Source: Saprolegnia diclina VS20 (lineage: Eukaryota; Oomycota; Saprolegniomycetes; Saprolegniales; Saprolegniaceae). Taken from it: a stretch of 46,338 nucleotides of DNA. The stretch is taken from NCBI RefSeq assembly GCF_000281045.1, contig NW_008246090.1, positions 577,659-623,996 on the forward strand, in the 5' to 3' direction. The notes under the pieces are model-generated. The model was not told the DNA's origin. It ran no database searches and was given only the letters and a program-made list of their open reading frames with translations. Positions 21,266 to 30,900 of this stretch are shown here, one piece after another. How positions within the stretch are numbered: position 1 is the first letter of the stretch; the number at the start of each line of letters is the position of its first letter. A program made the position numbers and the translations under genes.

Positions 21266-22601
21266 TTAATCTTTCGAGTCGAGCTTGGCTTCCATGCGCT
21301 TGACCGCGTCCGCTAACTTATCTATCTGTGCTGTGTGCTGGCCTAATGTCTGGAACATGGCGCCCTGCTGCGTCGCAAGCTGCTGCTGCGTCTCGGTCGT
21401 CCGACAAAGTAAATCCATGAGCATCGTCTCGAGCTTGGGACCGGCCACGACCTGGCCGTCACCAGGCCCGGCGTTTTGAACGACAAGGTCCTGCGTGTTG
21501 AGGTTGGGTGTCGATGGTGCGACCTCGGCGAGCGCAGTCGTCGTCGGCGTCGGCGGTGGTCCCTGCGTCGGTGTCGATACGGGCGTTGCGATCGCGTTCT
21601 TGCGGTCCTCAATGTTCTTCATCGCGACATTCGAGAGCTTCTCGAGCGTCGTGATGTCGCACGAGTGGCGCGGCTGTGTGTCAAACACAAAGACGGTACC
21701 AATGACAAAGCCCGACGGCGACACGATCGGTGACCCAGCGTAGAAGCGAATGTTGGCGCCGCCCGTCACGAGCGGGTTCTTGGCAAACCGCTTGTCGAGG
21801 AGCGTATCCAAGACGACCATCGGCTCCTTTGTGCGCACAGTATGCGCGCAGAACGACACGTTGCGCGGAATCTCGGTTTGCGCGAGGCCCACCGACGCCT
21901 TGAACCACTGGCGGTCCTTGTCCATGAGCGAGACGACCGCGATCGGGCACTTGAGCGCGTTCGACGCGAGGTCGCAGATGATATCAAACACGTCCTCCTG
22001 CGGCGTGTCGAGGATGTCAAAGCTGCGGACAGCTGCGAGACGCTCGGCTTCGTGCGGCAAGATCGGCGGCTTGGGCCACTGGTAGCCCCAGCTAAAGTCG
22101 AGCGGATAATCGCACTCGCGGTTGCTACTGTCGGCGCTGGAAAAGTGGCGCTTGTCGTCCGTGGGCGAGTCGAGCCCGCGGTCCATGGTGCTGCCACGGA
22201 GCCGGCTCTCGGACCGGATCGAGCCCGGGCGCGAGCGCGTGCTCGACGGCGCGGTCATGGACGACTCGGCGGTCGGGCGCGGCGCGGCTGTGCCGCCGAG
22301 CGCGAGGATGCACGACATGCACACCTTGACTTCCTGGAGGCCCTGGCGCTGCGGAATCTCGGCGAGCTTCTTGAGCGTGCAGCTCGAGCAGACGACCTCG
22401 CCACACTAGCCATCGTCATGAGCGTCCACGACGTCGTCGTCACCGTACCATGCGGCAGTGGTGCTTGCGGCGAAAGTTGGAGAAATTCCGCGTGCACACG
22501 TGGCAGCGGAAGCGCTCCGTGTCGGGGATCCACTCGTCTTGGCTCACGAGCTGGTCGATCGTGATGACATCATGCGTCTGCTGCCGGCTGTTGCGGGCCA
22601 T
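21266..22601 (-). CDS. FYVE-GAF protein with canonical PI3P motif
   Basis: Minus-strand exons 22601-22449 and 22405-21266 give about 430 residues. The finger is the most canonical of the cluster: WIPD, CHVC, RRKHHCRM, intron, CGEVVCSSC. WxxD and R(R/K)HHCR are the signatures that bind phosphatidylinositol 3-phosphate, so endosomal targeting is likely. The GAF domain spans about residues 150-315 (YPLDFSWGYQWPKPP, AVVSLMDKDRQWFKASVG, IPRNVSFCAHTV, NPLVTGGANIRFYAGSPI, GTVFVFDTQPR). The tail MLMDLLCRTTETQQQLATQQ and the heptad-like IDKLADAVKRMEAKL form a putative coiled coil. The ATG at 22601 is the first in frame; an earlier TTG is disregarded. It is arranged tail-to-head with the triple FYVE-GAF gene 265 nt away, on the same strand. 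Confidence 0.88.
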
Positions 22602-23724
22602 CGTCGTCGCCTCCGCGTCCAGATCAAAAGTCCCGACTGCCAAATAATATTATTATTTTATAGGCTCCGAAACCGATTTCCCTGTATTTTATTACCTTGC
22701 GGTTTGTATACGCAAAGCAACTGCGACATGCGTGCAGTAATGCGCCTGAGGATTGGCTGAAAACAGCTACCGAATGCACCAATCACGTGGCGCCGACCGC
22801 CGGCAGGGACATGCTTTGAGCCCCGACAGTACACGGCGCCGATTGATTCAAACTGCGCCATTTTGCGAGTCGGCCCACGGCCGTTCTAGGCTCGGGATCG
22901 TTTGTCTCTAGCGACTTGAACCGAATGGCAAGGTACGCCTTGTACAGTGTACGCCTTGTACAGTGTACGCCGATACAGTGGACTGACGCCGCGCCGTCGC
23001 AGATGTATCCGGCGCTCCGAGGCTTGAGAACGCGAATGTGTGGCCGCGCGTTGTGTTTGCGCGGCTTATTCCACCAGGATGTTTGACTCGCATGCACTAA
23101 TATCGTTGGACCGGTTTTGACCGCTGCGGAATAAGAAGGCTCGGCGGATGGGTGCATAAATATATACGCTGCACGGAGAGCGATAGGGGCTGCTCTGTAT
23201 CCTACGTTGCAGATGCCCGTCAGCATCGCACGTGGGAAAGGCCGGCAGGTCACGCTTGGTGTCCACCGTGGAGCGGTGCCAGAGCCAAGCGCCTTGGGCG
23301 CCAACGAAAAGTATCTTTGTTGATGGGGTTAGAGCCGGATATTAACCCTGTATCCGGCACATGTCGCCACGACAAGCATCAAGAGGTTTCCCACACGTCA
23401 CCGGGACACGACCAGTACATCTGCGTCGAGCGACTATTAATAATAGAGACTAGAGAGCATAGTCGGTGTTTGGGGTTGTTGCAAGGTCATTTCTGTACTG
23501 GTTTTTGTAGGGACGCTGCAATCAACTTATTTTGGCACTCGACACCGTCCAAGTTTTCATGTCTGATTGGCCAAAAAGCAGTACAGTAGAGCCAATCGTA
23601 ATGCGCCGAGCTTGCCCACGCGTAAGTACGTTTGTCATAGCACGTGTACGTGTTAAGTACGGTTACGGATTGCGGTTTACAACCACGCACAGCGGTTTGC
23701 CAGGATTCGCGTCCTCTGGTGTCG
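22602..23724. other. divergent intergenic region, 1.1 kb
   Basis: Separates the FYVE-GAF gene (minus) from the carboxypeptidase gene (plus). CCAAT-type motifs lie at about 22751 and 23564-23572, each about 150-160 nt from the nearer start codon. The 16-bp tandem repeat is listed separately. No gene is supported. Confidence 0.5.
22934..22980. repeat. three-copy 16-bp tandem repeat
   Basis: TACGCCTTGTACAGTG at 22934-22949 is repeated exactly at 22950-22965 and partially at 22966-22980. Each junction creates the palindrome GTACAGTGTAC, which recurs elsewhere in the window. Confidence 0.8.
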
Positions 23725-24840
23725 ATGGCGATCCAGCAGTCTTCCATTTCCATGTTGCTGCACTTGCTCACGCTGCTCGTGGCCGCGGCCGCTACGCTGC
23801 ACCCGCGCCATGGCAAGACGGCCGACTACACGCTGCCGCCAGTGTTCACGCCAGCCTACGTCAAGGACGTAGGTCTCAACGTCGCTTGCCACAATGCCAG
23901 CGCCGGCTACGAGGCGACGCTGCGCCCCGGCAACTACACATCCAACGGGTTCTTTGACTGCTTTCGGACGCGCGGCCAGATCGACGCCTTCTTGACCACG
24001 CTCGAGGCGCAGAACCGGCGGCTACTGACGTCCCTGCCGCTGGCAACATCGATCCGCGGCGTGCCCATCGTCGCGTACAAGCTCTCGATACGTCGCAACT
24101 TTACGGCGCCGGCCATCTACGTGCAGAGCATGATGCACGCGCGCGAGTGGGTCGCGGGCTCGTCCAACCTCTATGCTCTGGCGTCGTTCCTTGACGAGCT
24201 GGCTGCCAACCGCACGCCGCCTGCACTCGCCAAGTACGACATGTACTTTGTGCCCATTGTCAACGTCGATGGCTACGACAAGACGTGGTCGGGCGACGAC
24301 TATGGCGAGTCCCGCTACACGCGCAAGGACGCCCACCAAGTCGACTTAAACCGCAACTTTCCCACGCTCGCCTTCAACCACGACCACGAAAGCGTCGACT
24401 CGGAGGCGTACCCGGGCACGTCGCCGCTGAGCGAGCCCGAGTCCAAGGGCATCGCAGACTTTATCAGCGCCACTCCGATGGACGGGTTCTTTGACATCCA
24501 CTCGTACTCGGCGCTCGTGCTCTATCCGTTTGGCGATACGACGGCGCCGCCCCGTGGCAACCGCTTCAAAGTGCTCTCGCAGAGTGTGGCCGACGCCCTC
24601 AACAACGCCACGGGGATCACGTCGTACAAAGGGGCTCCGGCCTACGAGCTCTACCCTTGCTATGGTACGTTCATCGACTATGCGTACCGGAAGTACGACA
24701 AGGCTGCGGTCACGATTGAGATTGCCGGCAGCGACTTTGTAGAGAAAGTCGACCGCATTCGCCTGCACGGCGCAGCGATCTACGCCGCCCAGAACGCGTT
24801 TGCCAACGGCCTCGAGGCGTTTAACAACGCACACGTATAA
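23725..24840 (+). CDS. secreted M14 zinc metallocarboxypeptidase
   Basis: A single exon of about 371 residues. The N-terminus has a signal-peptide-like hydrophobic core (LLHLLTLLVAAAATLH). The M14 carboxypeptidase A/B domain follows: zinc ligands in HAREW (~residue 138) and DIHSYS (~256), substrate-binding DLNRNFP, and the catalytic glutamate in VTIEIAG. The region YPGTSPLSEPES matches the family's conserved turn. Members hydrolyse C-terminal residues of peptides. With a signal peptide and N-glycosylation sequons (NYT, NFT, NAT), this one is probably secreted for nutrition or host-tissue digestion. The first in-frame ATG giving a good signal peptide is at 23725; upstream frame codons lack such features. 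No break is seen. A CCAAT-type motif lies about 160 nt upstream. Confidence 0.93.
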   Translation: MAIQQSSISMLLHLLTLLVAAAATLHPRHGKTADYTLPPVFTPAYVKDVGLNVACHNASAGYEATLRPGNYTSNGFFDCFRTRGQIDAFLTTLEAQNRRLLTSLPLATSIRGVPIVAYKLSIRRNFTAPAIYVQSMMHAREWVAGSSNLYALASFLDELAANRTPPALAKYDMYFVPIVNVDGYDKTWSGDDYGESRYTRKDAHQVDLNRNFPTLAFNHDHESVDSEAYPGTSPLSEPESKGIADFISATPMDGFFDIHSYSALVLYPFGDTTAPPRGNRFKVLSQSVADALNNATGITSYKGAPAYELYPCYGTFIDYAYRKYDKAAVTIEIAGSDFVEKVDRIRLHGAAIYAAQNAFANGLEAFNNAHV

Positions 24841-25162
24841 GCTAAAGTAGTTTATCACTGTCGTTGGGTTTCTCGAACGCATGCAACAAGGTGCATATGG
24901 CCCTTGGCCCACTACTGCATGACCCTACAGCAAAGGGTCTGTACAGAGAGAGCTCGTGGAGGGCTGCTAAGCCGATCTTGCGCATCTTACCGTCCAAAAC
25001 CGTATTTATCGACCGCTTGTGCTGCCACGTCATATCGAGTCCAGTGACAGCAGGCATTTTTGATGTCACTGGAAGAATTTGGGACAAACCATGTTTCACC
25101 CATGGATTCCGGATACGCGTGGGCATCCGCATACGGTGCGATTGTTCGACGGGCCGGCAACG
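24841..25162. other. intergenic region
   Basis: No gene seen. TCCGGATA at 25108-25115 lies 55 nt before the next start codon. Confidence 0.45.
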
Positions 25163-25670
25163 ATGGCCGACAGCAAGGAAGACGAGAAGCGCATGCATGA
25201 GGTAGGTCCTGCTGCCTGGCATGGACGATGGCGCTAAGCGTGGCAAACGTAGACCTTTGACATGCTGCCCAAGCTTATTGAGATCCTCAAGGACATCCTG
25301 GCGGCGGGGACGAGCCAAGAGGTGACGCGCGTCGGCGACGTCTCGAGCACGGTACGTCCGGTTGTGTGTCGTCGCCATCGCCTCACGACCTTGGCTAGTC
25401 GCTCATGCTCAAGGCAAAGTACGAGGAGGCTGCACGCGTGCTGGCGTCGCTTCCAGGCGTCGATATGAGCTTGGAAGCTCAGCAAGACGAGATCAAGAAG
25501 GCCAAAGAGCTCTTGCGCCAAAAGAGGCATGTATCTTCAGAAGCCCAGGGCTGGCATCATCTCATGCATGGCATAGCGCGCTCATGGAGCTGTACAGCGA
25601 GACGCTTTTCCGCGGGACGGACGAGCCGCGTGCGCAGCTCAACGATGTCTTTTCACGTCAGAATTTATAA
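25163..25670 (+). CDS. MED9: Mediator subunit 9-like protein
   Basis: Four small exons, 25163-25201, 25253-25351, 25399-25526 and 25577-25670, total 360 nt, a 119-residue protein. The central helix-rich part contains LASLPGVDMSLEAQQDEIKKAK followed by LLRQK and a Leu/Tyr-rich helix. This resembles the MED9 pattern of IPGIDxSxxxQ followed by a coiled coil ending near LLxxYK. MED9 sits in the middle module of the Mediator complex, linking regulators to RNA polymerase II. Intron 3 appears to start GC rather than GT (25527), and only this splice gives a continuous frame. The family call rests on a short motif and could instead be another small coiled-coil protein. The gene structure itself is well supported by exon phase. 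Confidence 0.6.
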
Positions 25671-26053
25671 ACACGGCAAGTATGTCAACTCCGCTCTCGT
25701 TTCGCCTCGACTGGCCAAGTGCCTTGACAGCCTGTCGACACCAACTAGCGAACTAGGGTCGAGTACATGGGCTAGACCTGTACATACATGTCAGGAGGGG
25801 CTGCTGCACCCGGTCTCGCCACCGCGCAAAACGTTTCCGCGGGGCTTGAAGCGGCGCCGCCCAACCAAATTGCCGAATGCATCAGTGTTCTTCCCACTGT
25901 GGACCTGGCAGTACGTCTCGAGGCGGTGCCAACGACTGCTGTCGCTACCCTTGACAGTTAGTCGCCGAAAAGCACAGCGATGTTACTTGGTATGTTAAAA
26001 CTACTTATGGTACATTTGGTCGAAGGACGGGAGCTTGCAGGAGGCGTCGCTGA
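25671..26053. other. intergenic region
   Basis: Convergent gene ends. No supported gene or repeat. Confidence 0.45.
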
Positions 26054-27307
26054 CTACGCATCGGGGTCGATTTGCCCGAGGGCATCGGCGATGCGAAGGA
26101 GGCTAAACGTCTCGGCGCTCTCGAGCCCGTCCATGGACGAGCTGCGGGCGGTCGACTGAAAGCTGTGGCTCGACCTACCGGCGAGCGCAGCGAGGCGTGC
26201 GTCATCGAGCGGCGTCTCGGCGTCGCGCTCGAGGCACTTGGCGCACATCCGGATCTTCATGGGCCCACGCGCAAGCGCAACAATGTGAATCGATGAGCAG
26301 GCGGCGCACACGACTTCGCCGCACGTCCGGCAGTGGTGCCGGCGGCGAAACGTAGTAAACTCTGCATCGCACTGCAAGCAGCTCGGACGGTCGTCGTCCT
26401 TGATCCACTGCGACTCGGCGACGAGCGACTTGACTTTGGAGGCTTGTAGCGTCAAAATCGCTGGCTGCAGCTGCGAGAGCATGTTCCAGACGACACGGGC
26501 GCCCGCGGGCATAAGGCGCTTGTCGCTCGACTGGCATCGGCACGAAACGCGCAGCGAATGCGGCGCAACTTCTTCGACGACGAGACCGAGCTCCCACGAC
26601 ATGCGCTTGTACTTGTTGACGTGGTAGAGCAGATTCGGCGTCGGGTGGTGCATCGGCTGCAGCGTCCAGACCAGAGTGCGGGCGGCCGCATTCGGCGGGC
26701 CCACAATGTGCGCATACGACCGCATGCAAAACCCCTTGTCCTTGGCGAGCACGGTCGAGGACTTGAGCGCAAACCAGTTGACAGTCGAGAACACCGACGC
26801 GTCTACAGAGCAATCGTAAGCATTTGGGCAAGGAACCGAGCGCGTACCGATCGGGGACGACGAGAGGATTGCACCATCGACAAAGTCGTTGCCGTGCAAG
26901 AGCTTCATGGTCGCTCGGAAATCCGACGTCTGGCGCACGCAGAGAAGGCTCTGAATGTCGTGGAGCGAGCAGCCCTCGAGGGTCGTGACGCCGTGGTACG
27001 TAAACACGGGCGGTGCGAGCGCCAAGGTCGAGGACGACCCGAGCGACGAGCAGTTGGAGGTCGCCGATACCATGGACGAGTCGCTCTCGGTGCCATCAAC
27101 CCGTTGTCGCTTGACACGCTTCTTCTGAAAGAGCTGCAACGCGCCCTTTTCCTTGATCTTTTTCCACTCGTCGGCCGCCCGCGCGCGCGTGCACTCGTCG
27201 AGGTAGTAGTGCAGAATCCCGCGCACTTCGCGCGCAGCATCCGTGTTTGCGCTCGCGCTCGAGGCCGCCGACGACGTCGTGGGGGTGTGTTGGTGGCGCG
27301 GCAGCAT
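26054..27307 (-). CDS. START-FYVE domain protein
   Basis: A single exon of about 417 residues. An N-terminal basic region (KKRVKRQR) leads into a START-like lipid-binding fold at ~85-290: FTYHGVTTLEGCSLHDI, DFVDGAIL, TVNWFALKSS, KDKGFCMRSY and SWELGLVVEEV. A canonical FYVE finger follows at ~300-360: WIKDDDRPSC, CDAEF, RRRHHCRTCGEVVCAAC, MKIRMCAKC. WxxD and RRRHHCR are intact, so PI3P binding is expected. START domains carry lipids or sterols. This architecture is a large family in oomycetes. Unlike the clustered FYVE genes, this finger is not split by an intron, so it belongs to a separate lineage. The Ser-rich tail is probably disordered. Start at the first ATG; an upstream TTG is ignored. 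Confidence 0.85.
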   Translation of the reverse strand: MLPRHQHTPTTSSAASSASANTDAAREVRGILHYYLDECTRARAADEWKKIKEKGALQLFQKKRVKRQRVDGTESDSSMVSATSNCSSLGSSSTLALAPPVFTYHGVTTLEGCSLHDIQSLLCVRQTSDFRATMKLLHGNDFVDGAILSSSPIGTRSVPCPNAYDCSVDASVFSTVNWFALKSSTVLAKDKGFCMRSYAHIVGPPNAAARTLVWTLQPMHHPTPNLLYHVNKYKRMSWELGLVVEEVAPHSLRVSCRCQSSDKRLMPAGARVVWNMLSQLQPAILTLQASKVKSLVAESQWIKDDDRPSCLQCDAEFTTFRRRHHCRTCGEVVCAACSSIHIVALARGPMKIRMCAKCLERDAETPLDDARLAALAGRSSHSFQSTARSSSMDGLESAETFSLLRIADALGQIDPDA

Positions 27308-27939
27308 CTTTTGCAATCGAGACGACGGTCCTCTACGTCAAGCAGCCCATCTGGTGTCTTGGCGCGCTTCTCTTCGCTTGTGTAGTGTATAAAACAGGGA
27401 CAACTCTCAGGGACGCATACAAAAACGCAGTGTCGGTAGTCGAATGATGGTCTTTGCAAATGGCAATCTAATATTTGAAAAAGTGCAATGTCGCGCGCCT
27501 GGATCTCCTCAGAATAGCGCCACAAGTCGCTATACCGCACGACTGTCGCGTAGGTCCAAGGCAACAAAGACACGCCACAATGGTCTCGATCTCGAGAGAG
27601 GCCTCGCTATTGTGTATGCATGGATGCTCCGTCGCGTACACTGTACGACGCGCGACGCTGTATTCCCGACCTACGCAAATTCGGCGCATTTTTTTGTCAC
27701 CCACCAATGGCGCCAGCGAATCTGGCGCCGCATCCGACCGCGTGAACGGTGACGTAGAGCTGTGACGTAGACGTTGAATAGAAGCGCTGCGCAGTGGTCG
27801 GTACACTCGTCTCGCACCTCGTGTCAGCTGGCGCGCGACTCCGCCACGCGTTCGACAGCAGTTCGAGCAGCAGCAGCTGCAGCAGCCGCCCGCGTCGTGA
27901 CAATTTTTCATTTCGGACGCTACGTGTCTGGTTCTAACG
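27308..27939. other. intergenic region
   Basis: No gene supported. The palindrome GTACACTGTAC occurs at 27636-27646. Confidence 0.45.
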
Positions 27940-30900
27940 TTACTCGACGTCGGCGTCCGCCGAGGCAGCTGCGTTCTTGGTCTTGGCGCCGGCGAGACTC
28001 TCGAGCGACGCGATGCCGTCTTCGATGCCCATCTCGGCGCACTGCGAGGCAAACTGCACCTTGTCGTCGCGCGGGAGTCCCACAAGCTGCAGCAACGACG
28101 TGTCCCATTGGTCTGCCGTCACGGCACTCTGCAGTCGATTGAAAAACTGAACGATGTGCATCAACTGCGTCGTGCTGAGGTGGTTGGTGAGGTCCTGAGC
28201 CTTTTTTCCGAGCCGCGGGTGGCCGTGCATATGATCGGCCCAAAACAGTGCGTCGTGGAGCTGGCGCACCTCGTTGGCGTCGAGGGCGGCCGCATCAAAG
28301 CTGCCGCGACGGTCGCCCGCGCCGCGATCGGTCTTGCGCAAGAGCGCAATGAGTTTGGTCTTGGCGTCAAGGACCTGGTCGAGCATCTCGGCCTTTGCCG
28401 TCGCCTCCATCGTGTCGAGGGCCGCCAACGACCGCGGCTTGGTATTCGTCGTGCAGTTGGACACGACGTTCCAGTACGTGTCGTGACCTGTCACGTGGTC
28501 GCGGGACGGTAGCCACGCGTACTCTTCAATGTCTTTATAGTGAGTGCGGTGGTGCAAAAGCTTGATTGCAAAGCTCTGCGCCTCGACCTTGGCGAGGACT
28601 TTAGTCTGCACTTTGTGAGACGCCGCGGCCAGCGATTGTGTCAGTCGCCCGAGGGGGCCGCCACTCTCGCGGTCGATCGGGCGAAGGTCCCGGAGCGGAA
28701 GAAGCACCGACTTGTGTGCATCCGCGATAAAGACGAGTACGTTCCCAGACGCGGCAAGCGTGTTGGTCGAGACCTAGCCATGAGCGCCGCATAGAACGCG
28801 AGATGCCATAGTGGACGTACGACAGTGGCAGCGCACGCCTTGAACTCGCCACGCGTGACGAGCACCGGTGCGTCGTACGTGCACCATGGCGGGGGGCCTA
28901 GTAACCGTGATGATCGTCATATTGTACAACAGTGCCCATAATCGAGTACCGTTGCTATAGTCGTACGTAGAGAGCCCCAGTGCGTCCTTGATGGCGGCTT
29001 TGCGTGCGGCAACCGCGGCGGCTTCGGCGTCCGTATCCGACGCCAGCACCTGCGCGACGCCAATGGCTTTCTTCAGCTTGTACGCGAGGCCGCTTCGGAC
29101 CACGTCGTCCTTGACCCGCTGCTGGACGATCCAGTTGGTCCGGCGAATCTACAGGGTTCAGTTTGAGGCAATGGCGGATCGAGAAGCGTCGACCAGCTTC
29201 ATGTACGACTTGCCCTCGACGCGCCCCTTCATCGCTACACCCCATGTGACATACGAGTACGCGATATTCCACCAAAGGTACCGCGAAACGCTGCTTGGAT
29301 CATGCGCGCCGCCACGTCTTGCTTAGCGAACTCGAGCTCGCTGAGCTGCGCCGACACGACACTGTTGACGACGCTCGCCTGCGCACGCCGCGCCGCGTCG
29401 TTTGCCCGCGCGTCCAGAATCGCCTTGGCTGCTGTTGGCAGGTACGCGACGCGTTCGATTCCGTGGTGCTGCCGCTGGCCCTTGCGATGAAAGCTCGAGT
29501 AGCATTTTTTGCAAAAATAGTCGGTGCAGACAGTACACCGCCACGCGCCAACCTTGGCTTGGCACTCGACGCAGAGCGCGACAAGCGGTGTGAACGTATG
29601 CGGCCGCGTGCGGTGGTAGTGGGGGTAGCACGCGTCGCAGTACGGCGCATGGCCGTCGATGCACTACGTGCATAGTTGTGAGACAGAAGGTCCCTACCCC
29701 TACACGTCCTACTTGGTTGCACTGGCGCGTCGCGGTCTGCGTCGTGCAGAGACGGCAGAGCGCGATCGGGAGAGTCGCATGCGAAGCAAATGCAGCGCGC
29801 TTGTGGTCGCGGGCAAAGCAGTCGGCGCAGACCGCATCGTCGCACTCCTACATGTCTTGCGTTGCCCCGCACACTCGAGAAGCAAGGACGTACGAGACAG
29901 TAGATGGTCGCTTTCTCGCTGGGCGTCGACTCGTGCTTCATACCTACCGAGCGCATCAAACCCGCTCATCCATGCACCAAACGCGCAGCGTACAATAGAC
30001 AATGTACTCTTCGTCGGGCGGCGGCAGCTGGATCGAGACGTTGGGGGCCATGTCCCGCAGCAGCGCAGGCCGCGAGTACGTTGTCACGCCCGTGACGAGG
30101 TTCTTGTACGACTTGGCGCCCGACTTCCAATTCACGTACTCGACGTACGTTTCCCGGACGAGCGCGTCGAACTGGAGCCGGGCACGGCGGCTGCGCCACC
30201 AGTTTTGTACCAGTAACGCAGTGGTGCCCTGCGCCTTGCGGACTTGGGCGTCGCGGAAGCGGACCTACACCCCATCACTACTATGTGCATCGTAGCGTGT
30301 TGCGTACGAGGAACACGGCGCGGCGGGCGCGCTGGAGCCCGTGTCGGAACGTGGTTTGGATGACGTGGGCCGCCCAGTGCGCGCGGTCGGAGGCCAATGC
30401 CGCGAGTTGCAGTCGGAACGGCTCGCCCAGCTTGGACGGGAGCACGTACTTTTGCAGAAAGAGCAGATACCGCGTTGAGGGTTGCAACGTGGGCTCTGGC
30501 AACCGCGCCGACAGGAGATGGTTCATCGCCGTGTGGAACGCTGAAAATGGAATCGAGCGCGCCTTGCCGACTTTGACGTTGGCGAACGCGACGTCGACCG
30601 CGTGGAGTGGCAAGTGCACCTTGTGCAGCGCGCCCGGCGTGTCCTTGAAGAATTTGGAAAACCGCATGTTGTCTACCTGATGTTTCGATGGGACTAGACC
30701 AAAGGGTTGCATACCGATTTCTGTCGCGTCGGGCGTGTTGCCGTAGCGACACAGCGCCAAGAAGAAGCTCTGCCACACACCGTAGCACCCATTGGTGACC
30801 CACGTCTTGCCGTCGACGCGGGACTGCAGCGGCCGCTGGACGCTCGCATTTGGGGCCACCTTGGTCGACGCCACGTACGGAAACTGGTAGCTCCAGAGCA

